A stretch of DNA of 64,000 nt from the NCBI RefSeq assembly GCF_017751145.1, contig NZ_CP046640.1, positions 2,336,137 through 2,400,136 of the forward strand, read 5' to 3'. Of this stretch, positions 53,182 through 61,879 are shown piece by piece (within the stretch, counting starts at the first letter, position 1; every line of letters starts with the position of its first letter). The position numbers and the translations under genes were made by a program. The DNA comes from Iocasia fonsfrigidae. GTDB taxonomy: Bacteria; Bacillota; Halanaerobiia; Halanaerobiales; DTU029. The notes beneath the pieces are model-generated. The model worked only from the letters and a program-made list of their open reading frames with translations, made no database searches and had not been told where the DNA came from.

Positions 53182-53220
53182 TAGGACTAAAGTATGATAA
53201 GCATAGGACTAAAGTATCAT
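53182..53220 (-). promoter_or_regulatory. Two 17-bp direct repeats upstream of the pil operon
   Basis: TAGGACTAAAGTAT occurs at 53182-53195 and again at 53204-53217, with three further bases matching except one (GAT/CAT). The period is 22 bases, about two helical turns. The repeats lie 66-105 bases before the pilB start. A tandem operator for a transcription factor is the simplest reading; on the minus strand TTTACA and TACTTT, 17 bases apart, also overlap the repeat. I do not recognise the binding protein. Confidence 0.5.
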
Positions 53221-53274
53221 AAAATCCGCCCTTTGTAAATATATTTCTATAAAATTCGTAAAACTCCTGCTTTT

Positions 53275-54138
53275 TTAGAAATTTTTTCTTTTCTTTAGTA
53301 TTTCTTTCCATTTGGTTACTTCGGGTTCATGTCCTGTCCATAACTTAAATGACTCTATTCCCTGATAAAGAAGCATTCCTTCACCATTCAAGCATGATGC
53401 ATTTACATCCCGGGCAGCCTTCAACAAAACAGTCTCTGCCGGATTATATACCAGATCAATTACCAATAAATCCCTGTGCAAAGCCTGGGGCTCTATGACT
53501 GGGCTAACCTTTATCTCTGGTGCCATCCCTATTGGTGTAGTATCAATTAAAAGGTCAGCCTCCTTAATCACATTATAATACTGATCAACTGATAGTTCTA
53601 CATATCCTATGGATAAATTACTATAAGTTTTTTCCAGAAAATCAGCCAGCAGTTTAGCCTTTTTATGGGTCCGGTTAATAATAGTAATTCCTGCTGCCCC
53701 ACTCTCACAAACTGCTACTCCTACTGCCCTGGCTGCACCACCTGCTCCTACAATAACTACATTTTTTTCTTCAATCATAAAACCTGCATCTTCCTCTATC
53801 ATCCTTTTTATACCAATTACATCTGTATTATACCCCTTTAAAATACCCTCATCATTTACAATTGTATTAACTGCACCAACCCTTTCTGCCAAAGGGTCAA
53901 TTTTATCCAGTAGGGATATAACCTCTTCCTTATAAGGAATTGTTACATTAACACCCCTGATATTTAAGGAGCGTATACCCACAACAGCATCTGCTAACTC
54001 CCCAGGTTTTACCGAAAATGCCAGATAAACATAGTTTAGTCCTAGTCTCCTTAAAGTACTATTATGAAGTAGTGGTGAATAAGAATGACCTATCGGATAA
54101 CCAATTAAACCAAGTAAAGTTGTTTTTATATTAACCAT
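53275..54138 (-). CDS. aroE: Shikimate dehydrogenase
   Basis: 287 residues. Substrate site YPIGHSYSPLLHN and GVNVTIPYKEEVISLLD with the catalytic Lys, NAVNTI-type AVNTIVNDEGILKGYNTD, and the NADP motif VVIVGAGGAARAVGVAVCES. It reduces dehydroshikimate with NADPH. ATG at 54138 overlaps the EamA transporter gene by eight bases. The gene is separated from the other aro genes by the 12.5-kb pil operon, so the two aro units are not one transcript. Confidence 0.96.
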   Translation of the reverse strand: MVNIKTTLLGLIGYPIGHSYSPLLHNSTLRRLGLNYVYLAFSVKPGELADAVVGIRSLNIRGVNVTIPYKEEVISLLDKIDPLAERVGAVNTIVNDEGILKGYNTDVIGIKRMIEEDAGFMIEEKNVVIVGAGGAARAVGVAVCESGAAGITIINRTHKKAKLLADFLEKTYSNLSIGYVELSVDQYYNVIKEADLLIDTTPIGMAPEIKVSPVIEPQALHRDLLVIDLVYNPAETVLLKAARDVNASCLNGEGMLLYQGIESFKLWTGHEPEVTKWKEILKKRKNF

Positions 54139-55021
54139 TACTTAACCTCCTTTTTTTCTTTATACCTGGCTTCAATTCAGCCAGTAACATACCAAATATA
54201 ATAAAAAATCCACCTGTCAAACCATTTCTTCCTAGTGCTTCCCCCAGAAAAAGGAATGAAAAAAGTGCACCAAAAACCGGCTCAAGGGTAAAAACCAGAG
54301 CTGCATGGGTAGGTGTTGTATACTGTTGTGCACAACTCTGTAAATAATAAGCCAGCGCTGTTGCCAGTAAACCAGTATATAAAATAACAGCTGCTGAAAT
54401 ATAATCTATCCTGCCAATACCATTGTCAAAATATGCTAATAAATAAGCGGCAATAGCAGTCACAGCCAGTTGAATAAAAGTCAAAATGAACGGATCTTCT
54501 TTTTTAAGATATTTATCCAGTAAGACAATATGTAAAGCAAAAAAAAATGAACAAAGTACTGTTAAAAAGTCACCATAATTAAACCCTTGATTACCATTTG
54601 TCTCTGTTAAAAGAAAAAGGCCAATAATTGATAATATTATCCCCAGACAACTAAACAAATCCGGTATTTTTTTTAACATAAATACCAGGATTAAGGGAAC
54701 TATAACTACCGCAAGTCCAGTAATAAGACTTGACCTTGAAGCTGTAGTAAACTTAAGTCCAATCACCTGCAAACAATACCCACTAAATAACAAAAGACCC
54801 AGCATCAGGCCCTTTTTAATGCTATGGTGGCTTACATTTGCTACCCTGTTTTTCAGAAAAAAAAGCAGGGCCAGCAGAGCAACTGTAAACCTAACTGCAA
54901 TTAAAAAAAAGGGGTTAATACCTTCTATAATATATTTCATAATAGGAAAAGTACTCCCCCAGAGCATCACAACAATTATTAATAAAAGGTCACCCTTATA
55001 TTGTTTATTTTTTAAAATCAT
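54131..55021 (-). CDS. EamA/DMT family transporter
   Basis: 296 residues with ten membrane segments and two EamA repeats. The first ends near residue 135 (ILSIIGLFLLTETN) and the second has YTGLLATALAYYLQSCAQQY and PTHAALVFTLEPVFGALFSF, the conserved EamA motif. Such transporters export amino acids, nucleosides or metabolites; the substrate cannot be predicted. ATG at 55021; follows the Crp-type regulator by 15 bases. In an operon with Fur, Crp and aroE. Confidence 0.9.
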   Translation of the reverse strand: MILKNKQYKGDLLLIIVVMLWGSTFPIMKYIIEGINPFFLIAVRFTVALLALLFFLKNRVANVSHHSIKKGLMLGLLLFSGYCLQVIGLKFTTASRSSLITGLAVVIVPLILVFMLKKIPDLFSCLGIILSIIGLFLLTETNGNQGFNYGDFLTVLCSFFFALHIVLLDKYLKKEDPFILTFIQLAVTAIAAYLLAYFDNGIGRIDYISAAVILYTGLLATALAYYLQSCAQQYTTPTHAALVFTLEPVFGALFSFLFLGEALGRNGLTGGFFIIFGMLLAELKPGIKKKRRLSNG

Positions 55022-55036
55022 CTATTTCCTCCCGGA

Positions 55037-55729
55037 TTATTTGTAAATTTCTATCTTCTCCTCCAGTTTACTTCGTTTAATAATTACTATCTTTCTTTTA
55101 TATTTTTTTATTATCCCTTCATCTGTCAATCTGTTCAATAATTTGGTAACAGTGACCCTGGAAGCCCCCAACAGATTAGCGATCTCCTGATGTGTCAGAA
55201 CAATATCAATCATCTGACCACTCTTTACCCGAACACCAAACTCATCAGCAAATCTGAGCAAAAGGCTTGCCAGCCGACCCTCAGCATCCTGAAAAACAAG
55301 CTCTCTGATCTGACTTGTCAGCAGGCGAGATTTCTTAGCCAGGGCTTCAATAATCTTAATAGCCACTCCTGGATTTTTCATAATAATGGACTCTAGGTCA
55401 GCTAGCGAGATAATTACCAGTCTGGCATCTTCTATTACCTCTGCTGTCATTGGATGAGCATCCTGGGCAAAAAGGGATATTTCCCCAAAGATATCACCCT
55501 CCTGAAGTATAGTAAGGGATTTTTCCTTACCATCAGGTGACAGCAGAGATAGCTTTACCCTACCAGCTACCAGGATATAGAGCTTATCATCATCATTCCT
55601 TTCAAAGAAAATAACCTCATCCTTTAAATATTTCTTCTCATAGGCCTTCTCACAGATCAGTTTTACTTCATCCCAGTTAAGCCTGGAAAAAACAGCTAGT
55701 TCTTTTAAACACCTCTGCCTCTCCTCCAT
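55037..55729 (-). CDS. Crp/Fnr family transcriptional regulator
   Basis: 230 residues. The cNMP-binding barrel (about 12-120) has VAGRVKLSLLSPDGKEKSLT and GDIFGEISLFAQDAHPMTAE; the dimer helix follows and the C-terminal Crp helix-turn-helix is IANLLGASRVTVTKLLNRL. No cysteine cluster of the Fnr type is visible, so it likely binds a small molecule. It lies 9 bases after a Fur-family gene and could respond to metabolic or oxidative state. Ligand not predictable. Confidence 0.93.
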   Translation of the reverse strand: MEERQRCLKELAVFSRLNWDEVKLICEKAYEKKYLKDEVIFFERNDDDKLYILVAGRVKLSLLSPDGKEKSLTILQEGDIFGEISLFAQDAHPMTAEVIEDARLVIISLADLESIIMKNPGVAIKIIEALAKKSRLLTSQIRELVFQDAEGRLASLLLRFADEFGVRVKSGQMIDIVLTHQEIANLLGASRVTVTKLLNRLTDEGIIKKYKRKIVIIKRSKLEEKIEIYK

Positions 55730-55738
55730 ATAAAAAAC

Positions 55739-56206
55739 CTACCCTTCAAAATCTTTATCTTTTTGACAATCAGCACAAATGCCATAAAATTTTATCCGAT
55801 GCTCTTTAATGATAAAATCATAATTTTCTTCTAATTTATTTTCAAAACTCTCCAAATCATCATCATTAAACTCTATAATACGACCACATTCCTTGCAAAT
55901 AAGGTGATGATGATGTCTCCCATCTTCCAAATTCAACTCATAACGGCGGTAATTACTATCAAAATCAAGCTGGTAAGCTATCCCCAGCTCACACAATATC
56001 TCCAGACTACGGTATATCGTTGCCAGTCCTACATCAGGGTTTATCTCCTTTACTTGATCATATAATTCCTCTGCACTATAATGTTTGTCACTATTTTCTA
56101 CCAACACCTCCAGGATTAACCTGCGTTGGGATGTTAATTTGTAATTGTTATTTACCAGTTTAGCTGTTAAACTCTCCAACAGTTGATCAGTCAATCTCTT
56201 CACCAC
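55739..56206 (-). CDS. Fur family metal-dependent regulator
   Basis: 155 residues. Winged helix with LTSQRRLILEVLVENSDKHY and GLATIYRSLEILCELGIAYQ; metal-binding motif HHHHLICKECGRII and C-terminal structural zinc ligands CADCQKD. The family includes Fur, PerR and Zur; the sequence does not decide between them. An Asp/His-rich site with four His resembles PerR or Fur. The start ATG at 56206 lies upstream of a promoter region facing the divergent abrB copy. First gene of the Fur-Crp-EamA-aroE unit. Confidence 0.93.
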   Translation of the reverse strand: MVKRLTDQLLESLTAKLVNNNYKLTSQRRLILEVLVENSDKHYSAEELYDQVKEINPDVGLATIYRSLEILCELGIAYQLDFDSNYRRYELNLEDGRHHHHLICKECGRIIEFNDDDLESFENKLEENYDFIIKEHRIKFYGICADCQKDKDFEG

Positions 56207-56301
56207 CCTATTTAAATAGTTAAATATATTTTACCAGTCCAGAGTAAATAATACAAATTAAACTTAATTGAAATATTACTCAAAAAAGTTAGTATTTACT
56301 A

Positions 56302-56330
56302 TTGACTCTTTTTGGAATTAATAGTATAAT
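56302..56330 (+). promoter_or_regulatory. Sigma-A promoter of abrB (56 kb copy)
   Basis: TTGACT (56302-56307) and TATAAT (56325-56330) with a 17-base spacer on the plus strand, 49 bases before the ATG. Confidence 0.85.
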
Positions 56331-56379
56331 AATTTTATCATCATTTGTCGTTTTATGTAAAAAGAAGGGAGGATTTTAT

Positions 56380-56619
56380 ATGAAATCTACTGGCATAGTC
56401 AGGAAGATTGACGATTTAGGCAGAATGGTCATACCCATTGAACTGCGCAAGACAATGAATATCGATAAAAAAGACCCAATGGAGATCTATGTCGATGAAG
56501 AAAAAATTATACTTAAAAAATATGAACCAGCTTGTATCTTCTGTGGCAATGCAGATGACACCTTTGAATTTAAAGGAAAGGTTATCTGTCATGATTGTGC
56601 AGAAAGCATGTCTGAGTAA
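56380..56619 (+). CDS. abrB: AbrB-like transition-state regulator, second copy
   Basis: 79 residues. KSTGIVRKIDDLGRMVIPIE and LRKTMNIDKKDPMEIYVDEE form the AbrB DNA-binding domain, then CIFCGN and CHDC give the zinc ribbon. It is close to the copy at 25332-25586 along its whole length, with differences mainly at the C-terminus. ATG at 56380 has GGGAGG seven bases upstream; a longer frame reaching 56302 would run through the promoter. It is one of the few plus-strand genes and is divergent to the Fur-family gene. The pair may have separate roles or different expression. Confidence 0.93.
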   Translation: MKSTGIVRKIDDLGRMVIPIELRKTMNIDKKDPMEIYVDEEKIILKKYEPACIFCGNADDTFEFKGKVICHDCAESMSE

Positions 56620-56653
56620 CAGATCTCAGTAATTTTGTTAATGTTTACATAAA

Positions 56654-56687
56654 TTAGCACCCTTACGTTCAGGGTGCTAATTTTTTT
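56654..56687 (+). terminator. Terminator of the 56 kb abrB copy
   Basis: TTAGCACCCT pairs with AGGGTGCTAA around TACGTTC, followed by seven T. Confidence 0.9.
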
Positions 56688-56701
56688 ATTTATTTTTTTA
56701 T

Positions 56702-57394
56702 TTATCTAGCAAAAATATGATCCCCAATACTGGCGACTACCGGTCTTGTTGAAATCCACTGAACATTGGTAGCAACTTTAGGATTATAGAAAAACAATGA
56801 ACCATATGTTGGGTCATAGCCTAGCAGAGCCGCCCGGGCCGCATCAATAGAACTCTTCTGTGGATAGAAATTAGCCTGCCCATCTAAAAGACAGCTAAAC
56901 TGATTCCTCTGTAAGATAACCTCCCTAATACTATTAGGAAAACTATCACTCTCAACACGATTAATAATAACCGCCCCAACAGCAACCTTACCCCTGAAAC
57001 TCTCACCCCTAGCCTCACCATTAATAATACGGGCCAATAGAATTATTTCCTCTCTGGAAACATCCATTCTGCTTTCTAGACTACCTTTAGGCAAAGCCTG
57101 ATAGGTTTCATCTCCAACAATCCCATCAGTCATTAAGCCCTTATCTCTTTGAAATAATTTAACAGCATTAGTGGTACCTTTTCCATATAAACCATCAATG
57201 ACCCCATTATAATAAGATAATTCCTTTAATTTCCTCTGTAAAATAGCTACATCTGCTCCTTCATCACCATCCTTTAGTATCCTTTCACCAAAGATAAGAT
57301 TATAGGCGGCAGATACCTCTAGTTGATAGACAACTACAAATAGACAGATCAGGAATATAAATAATATTTTCTTTTTCAAAGTCTTTAAAGTCAT
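56702..57394 (-). CDS. sleB: SleB-type cell wall hydrolase with peptidoglycan-binding domain
   Basis: 230 residues. A signal peptide (about 1-30) is followed by a PG_binding_1 domain (about 40-95, GADVAILQRKLKELSYYNG and GLYGKGTTNAVKLFQRDKG), and a hydrolase_2 domain with IINGEARGESFRGKVAVGAV, where the Glu is the lytic transglycosylase catalytic residue, and VILQRNQFSCLLDGQANF. Same architecture as SleB, the spore cortex-lytic enzyme, though YpeB is not encoded nearby. A vegetative wall role cannot be excluded. Its ATG overlaps the yqeG stop by four bases. Confidence 0.88.
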   Translation of the reverse strand: MTLKTLKKKILFIFLICLFVVVYQLEVSAAYNLIFGERILKDGDEGADVAILQRKLKELSYYNGVIDGLYGKGTTNAVKLFQRDKGLMTDGIVGDETYQALPKGSLESRMDVSREEIILLARIINGEARGESFRGKVAVGAVIINRVESDSFPNSIREVILQRNQFSCLLDGQANFYPQKSSIDAARAALLGYDPTYGSLFFYNPKVATNVQWISTRPVVASIGDHIFAR

Positions 57395-57885
57395 TTTTCT
57401 TCCCCCCTTTTAAAAAACATCCTTTCTAATAACCTCATTATACGGGTAGTAAAAAACTCCCTGCTGTTCATGGGGTCAACCAGTATAGTTACAAAACCCA
57501 TTCGATTACCTCCAAACACATCAGTAAAAAGCTGGTCACCTATAACAACAATCTCCGATGAATTAAGTGCCATTACAGTTTGAGCCTTTCTAAAAGCCTT
57601 TCCTGCTGGTTTAACAGCCTGTCCAAAGGCAGGTAAATCAAGTTTCTCACTAAAATAATTAACTCTTTTAGCTGTACCATTAGAAACAAGGCAGATTTGA
57701 AAACCCCTATCTTTAATCTCACTAAACCAGTCGATAATCTCCTGTAATATCTCTTCCTCTGACCAGGGTACTATCGTATTATCTATATCACAGATAACCC
57801 CCTTAATACCCTGTTTTTTTAATAAGTCAAAATCAATTAAGAAAACATCCTGATAGTACTGATCTGGTTTTAACTTGTTAATCAT
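57391..57885 (-). CDS. yqeG: YqeG family HAD phosphatase
   Basis: 164 residues of the HAD superfamily IIIA type. The nucleophile motif is GVICDIDNTIVPW, motif II is LVSNGTAKRVNYFSEKL, and motif IV GDQLFTDVFGGNRMGFVTIL. In Bacillus yqeG precedes yqeH and aroE; here it precedes a SleB-like gene instead. Related enzymes dephosphorylate phosphatidylglycerol phosphate or phosphoglycolate; substrate here is unknown. ATG at 57885. Confidence 0.92.
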   Translation of the reverse strand: MINKLKPDQYYQDVFLIDFDLLKKQGIKGVICDIDNTIVPWSEEEILQEIIDWFSEIKDRGFQICLVSNGTAKRVNYFSEKLDLPAFGQAVKPAGKAFRKAQTVMALNSSEIVVIGDQLFTDVFGGNRMGFVTILVDPMNSREFFTTRIMRLLERMFFKRGEEK

Positions 57886-58005
57886 TATACAGCACCTACT
57901 ATTTTTTTATTATATACCATTTAGAATATTTTTATACATATCTTCTATATTACCTATATCATAAAATAAATCAAGTGAAATGTCAAATTAGTAAAAAAGA
58001 ACCAT

Positions 58006-58031
58006 AAATAGACCGGATATCCGGTCTATTT
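58006..58031 (-). terminator. Palindromic terminator overlapping the end of sigK
   Basis: AAATAGACCGG pairs with CCGGTCTATTT around ATAT, including the sigK stop codon. On the minus strand TTTATGGTTCTTTTTTAC follows. Confidence 0.7.
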
Positions 58032-58709
58032 ATTAAACAATCTGGCAAGCTCTTCTATTGCTTTTTTTTCTATTCTTGAAACATATGAGCGGGATATTCC
58101 CAGTATGGCTGCTACCTCCCGCTGTGTCAACTGCTCTCCATCAAGCAAGCCGTAACGTAATTGAATAACCTTTTTCTCTCTTTCTGATAAATTCTCCAAT
58201 TTATAATATAGTTTCTCTTCATTAATCGTTTTCTCAACCTTATTAATAACTGAATCTTCATTACCTTCCAGAATATCTAATAGGGTTATTTCATTGCCTT
58301 CACGATCAGAACCAATTGATTCCTGCAATAACATTTCATGACTGAGCTTTTTAGTTGATCTTAGATGCATCAATATCTCATTTTCTATACATCTGGCCGC
58401 ATAGGTAGCAAGTTTGGTTTTTTTAGTACCGTCATAGGTATTAATCCCCTTAATTAAACCAATAGTACCAATAGAAATTAAGTCCTCATTATCAGTATGT
58501 GTTGAATCATATTTTTTAACAATATGGGCAACCAATCTTAAATTGTGCTCTATCAGTATATTACGGGCCTTTTCATCACCTTTAGTCATTAGCTCTAGAT
58601 ATTTCTGTTCATCCTCACGTGAAAGGGGTTCTGGAAAAACCTTTCCACTTCTGAGATAAGATACTAATATCAGGTAACCCTTTATCAGTCCAACCAAAAG
58701 AGATAACAA
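58026..58709 (-). CDS. sigK: RNA polymerase sporulation sigma factor sigma-K
   Basis: 227 residues. The N-terminal hydrophobic pro-sequence (LSLLVGLIKGYLILVSYL) is characteristic for sigma-K and would be removed by the SpoIVFB protease. Region 2 includes NLRLVAHIVKKY and DLISIGTIGLIKGINTYDGT; region 4 has LTQREVAAILGISRSYVSRI. The reading frame is uninterrupted, so no skin element splits the gene. The start is TTG at 58709, eight bases after AGGGGGTG. sigma-K directs late mother-cell genes; spoIVB at 4 kb is the matching checkpoint protease. Confidence 0.95.
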   Translation of the reverse strand: MLSLLVGLIKGYLILVSYLRSGKVFPEPLSREDEQKYLELMTKGDEKARNILIEHNLRLVAHIVKKYDSTHTDNEDLISIGTIGLIKGINTYDGTKKTKLATYAARCIENEILMHLRSTKKLSHEMLLQESIGSDREGNEITLLDILEGNEDSVINKVEKTINEEKLYYKLENLSEREKKVIQLRYGLLDGEQLTQREVAAILGISRSYVSRIEKKAIEELARLFNK

Positions 58710-58779
58710 AAATAGTTCACCCCCTGAAATAATCCTAAACTATATATATGAGGTGAACTAGAAAAAAGTGAATAAAATT

Positions 58780-59004
58780 TTATTTTATTATTTGTAGAGG
58801 AATTTTTTCCTGAAGGTTTTTAAGTATCCCTAGAACATCATCTTTAGTCCCCTCTGTTACATCCAGAATAATAAGGCCTTCTTCCTTTTTATCTACTGTG
58901 ACCATAGCCAGTCCCTCATAGGCCTTAAATAACATATCGATAAAAACTATTTCTTTACGGGGAACTTTGATCATAACCTCCCTGGTATCTGGCATGTCAC
59001 TCAT
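58780..59004 (-). CDS. DUF4911 domain protein
   Basis: 74 residues, one small alpha/beta domain: REVMIKVPRKEIVFIDMLFK, then YEGLAMVTVDKKEEGLIILD and a C-terminal helix. It resembles DUF4911 proteins that sit next to the U32 peptidase gene in Halanaerobiales and clostridia. The function is unknown. The start overlaps the U32 gene stop by eight bases. Family assignment from memory of context and fold, moderately sure. Confidence 0.75.
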   Translation of the reverse strand: MSDMPDTREVMIKVPRKEIVFIDMLFKAYEGLAMVTVDKKEEGLIILDVTEGTKDDVLGILKNLQEKIPLQIIK

Positions 59005-60223
59005 CAGCTTTTTCTCTCCTTAGAATGTAATACGGCTTAACAGGTCTACTGACAGGAATCCTAATTAGTTCTTTAGGATGAGGGGCTTCATTAACCATTT
59101 CACCATCTTCACTAATGATATAATCTATTTTATTAAGAAAGGATTTAATCCCTGGACCCATTATCTCTATAAGATCACCTTTAAAAAACTTGTGACGCAC
59201 CTCAATCACAGCCTCTGACTCCTCTGGCAGGTACTGACGTACCATGCCCATAAAATCATAACTCCGCTGGTAGGCAGATGACTGATAATTATGGTCCCCG
59301 GCAGAGGGTTTTCTGTGGAAAAAACCAGTGGTATAATCACGATGGCTTACTTTTCTCAACTCTGCCAGCCATTCTTCCTTAAAAACATAATTTTGGGGAT
59401 CAAGCAGGTAAGTATCAAGGGCTTTTCTATAAACAGAGGTCACTGTAGATACATAATGAAGGCTTTTCATCCGTCCCTCAATCTTAAGGCTGTCAACCCC
59501 TGTTTCAATAATATCCGGTATCTCATTAATTAAACATAGGTCCTTTGAATTCATGATATGTGTCCCTGATTCATCCTCATAAATAGGATAATACTCACCA
59601 GGTCTCTGTTCTTCCATTAAATAATACTGCCAGCGGCAGGAATGGGCACAGCGCCCTCTATTGGCATCACGATTTGCCATATAATTACTCAGTAAACAGC
59701 GCCCTGAATATGAAATACACATTGCTCCATGGATAAACATTTCCAGTGATATAGAACTTTTATCCTTGATTTCCATAATCTCATCTTTTGATAGTTCCCT
59801 GGCCAGGATAATCCTCTCAACACCCTGTTCCTGCCAGAAAGAAATACTGGCCCAGTTAACAGCATTTGCCTGGGTACTGAGGTGAACCGGAATTTCTATT
59901 CCTTCTAGCTGTAGTATTCTCAAAATACCAGGATCTGATATTATCAGAGCATCTACTCCAATATCTTCTAACTGCTGAAGATATTCCTCAATCCCAATCA
60001 GATCATCATTATGTGGTATCATATTAACAGTTACATATATTTTACTATCATTATTATGACTAAATTCTACTGCTTCTTTTAGTTCCTCAAGGCTGAAATT
60101 ATCGGCTCCTTCTCTCAATCCATAGTTATGACCACCGCAGTAAACTGCATCAGCACCATACAGTATAGCAAGTTTTAATTTCTCCAGATTTCCAGCAGGA
60201 GCCAGTAGTTCTGGTTTTTTCAA
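58997..60223 (-). CDS. Peptidase U32 family protein (YrrO/RlhA-like)
   Basis: 408 residues. KPELLAPAGNLEKLKLAILY, GADAVYCGGHNYGLREGADN, then the conserved four-cysteine 4Fe-4S set beginning with CISYSGRCLLSNYMANRDAN and GRCAHSCRWQYYLM, and C-terminal SLKIEGRMKSLHYVSTVTSV. The family was first called a collagenase, but characterised members are involved in tRNA or rRNA hydroxylation (TrhP, RlhA). Gene order O-methyltransferase-U32 matches Bacillus yrrM-yrrN-yrrO; here one U32 gene remains. Overlap of eight bases with the next gene. Confidence 0.93.
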   Translation of the reverse strand: MKKPELLAPAGNLEKLKLAILYGADAVYCGGHNYGLREGADNFSLEELKEAVEFSHNNDSKIYVTVNMIPHNDDLIGIEEYLQQLEDIGVDALIISDPGILRILQLEGIEIPVHLSTQANAVNWASISFWQEQGVERIILARELSKDEIMEIKDKSSISLEMFIHGAMCISYSGRCLLSNYMANRDANRGRCAHSCRWQYYLMEEQRPGEYYPIYEDESGTHIMNSKDLCLINEIPDIIETGVDSLKIEGRMKSLHYVSTVTSVYRKALDTYLLDPQNYVFKEEWLAELRKVSHRDYTTGFFHRKPSAGDHNYQSSAYQRSYDFMGMVRQYLPEESEAVIEVRHKFFKGDLIEIMGPGIKSFLNKIDYIISEDGEMVNEAPHPKELIRIPVSRPVKPYYILRREKADE

Positions 60224-60229
60224 CTTCCC

Positions 60230-60826
60230 TTACCTCCTAACACTAATAGCAAGACCATCCCCCCATGGGAGTATAGTAGATTCCAGTAATTCATGGTTCA
60301 TAATTACATCAATATATTCTTTGAGTCTATTTACCATTGTCCTTCTTTTATGTTTAATCAAACCCTTTTTTCTTACATAACCGCGGTAAAGTACATTATC
60401 AGCTATGATCACCCCACCAGAAGGTAGCAGTTCTAATACCGCTTCCAAATAATTTAAATACTGACCCTTGGCTGCATCAATAAATACCATATCAAAACTG
60501 CGCCTTAAAAGTGGCAGGATTTCAAGGGCATCACCTATCTTCAAATTTACCTGTCCCGAAATCCCGGCTTTATGGAAATTTTTTTTTGCCCTTTCTGCCC
60601 TTTCTTCATCCCTCTCTATCGTAACAAGTTCAACACCCTGACCTGCGGCCCTGGCCAGCCAGATAGTAGAATACCCAGTTGCTGTACCCACCTCCAGAAT
60701 CCTTTCTGGTCTCTTAATTTGTACCAATATCCTTAAAAACTTACCCACCTCAGGGCTTATAATCGGGAGATATTCCTGGCGGGCCTTTTCCTCTATATCC
60801 CTTAATACATAGGTAAGATCATCCAT
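60230..60826 (-). CDS. SAM-dependent O-methyltransferase (YrrM-like)
   Basis: 198 residues. The SAM motif is RILEVGTATGYSTIWLARAA, then VELVTIERDEERAERAKKNF, and FDMVFIDAAKGQYLNYLEAV with the metal-binding Asp; ADNVLYRGYV completes the O-methyltransferase family 3 signature. In Bacillus TrmR (YrrM) methylates 5-hydroxyuridine of tRNA, which pairs logically with the U32 hydroxylase. Overlaps mltG by one base at its start. Confidence 0.92.
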   Translation of the reverse strand: MDDLTYVLRDIEEKARQEYLPIISPEVGKFLRILVQIKRPERILEVGTATGYSTIWLARAAGQGVELVTIERDEERAERAKKNFHKAGISGQVNLKIGDALEILPLLRRSFDMVFIDAAKGQYLNYLEAVLELLPSGGVIIADNVLYRGYVRKKGLIKHKRRTMVNRLKEYIDVIMNHELLESTILPWGDGLAISVRR

Positions 60827-61824
60827 CAGTTACCCTTCAACTCCTGTTGTAGTTTAATATGTTTATGATAGGTTCTGGAGAACTTATGACTGCCGTCTTC
60901 CAGGGCAAAATAAAAGAGATAATTTTTCTCAGCTGGTTTCAGAGCAGCCTCAATAGAATCATCACCTGGGCTGCATATCGGCCCAGGGGGCAAACCATAA
61001 TGGCGGTAAGTATTATATCTTGATACCACCTGTAAATCTGAATACAAGACCCTTTCTTTACGGGCAGGAAGACTATATTGAATACTGGCATCTATCTGCA
61101 GTGGCATTCTCTTTTTAAGTCTATTATATATCACAGCAGAAACCAGGGGTTTTTCTTCCTTGATTCTAGCCTCTTCTTCTATTAGAGAAGCAATAATCAT
61201 TATTTCATATGGTGAATATTTACTGGCTAGAGAGCTGTCCTGTAATTTGTCCCACCAGCGCCGTTCAAATTCTTCCAGCATAAGTTTAAATATCTGTTCA
61301 GGTTTATATTCCCGGGGAATAACATAGGTATCTGGATAGAGAAAACCTTCAAGTACATACCGGATATTACTGGTAGATTCCTGTAAATATGGTTTATTAA
61401 ATGACAAATTAGCTTTCTGGAGAAATGTTTCTTTATTATATAATGTTACCTCTGCCAATCGCTCAGCTATCTCTTCAACAGAAAAGCCTTCCGGAATAGT
61501 TACTTTATATGTTGCAATCCTACCTTCAACAAGTAAAGAAATTATCTCCATCATATTATATGATGGTTTAATATCATATAAGCCTGCCTTCAATTTACTA
61601 TCATAACCAGTCAGGGCCATTACTACATTATAAAACAATTTTGACCTTATAAGCCCGAGATTCTCAAGTATCTCCCCCAGTTCCCGGCTTGTTGTACCCG
61701 GTTTAACCCTTAAAGAAATAAACCTTTCAGCATTTCTATCTACCGGTCCCATCAAATAACTTATTTGAAATACCACAGTAATTAAGATCACAAATAAAAA
61801 GAATATTATACCAGCTCTTTTCAC
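60826..61824 (-). CDS. mltG: Endolytic transglycosylase MltG
   Basis: 332 residues. One N-terminal membrane anchor (about 5-25), a LysM-like subdomain (about 35-100, FISLRVKPGTTSRELGEILE), and the YceG domain: VTIPEGFSVEEIAERLAEVT, FLYPDTYVIPRE, IASLIEEEARIKEEKP with the catalytic Glu, VIYNRLKKRMPLQIDASIQY, and NTYRHYGLPPGPICSPGDDS. It cuts nascent glycan strands and sets their length. GTG start at 61824 after GGGAGAGGG. Part of the ruvX-DUF1292-(DUF4258)-mltG region. Confidence 0.96.
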   Translation of the reverse strand: MKRAGIIFFLFVILITVVFQISYLMGPVDRNAERFISLRVKPGTTSRELGEILENLGLIRSKLFYNVVMALTGYDSKLKAGLYDIKPSYNMMEIISLLVEGRIATYKVTIPEGFSVEEIAERLAEVTLYNKETFLQKANLSFNKPYLQESTSNIRYVLEGFLYPDTYVIPREYKPEQIFKLMLEEFERRWWDKLQDSSLASKYSPYEIMIIASLIEEEARIKEEKPLVSAVIYNRLKKRMPLQIDASIQYSLPARKERVLYSDLQVVSRYNTYRHYGLPPGPICSPGDDSIEAALKPAEKNYLFYFALEDGSHKFSRTYHKHIKLQQELKGN

Positions 61825-61879
61825 TATTCCCTCTCCCTTTTAACTCTGGAATAGGAATATTATATCAAAGCTGCGCTCT

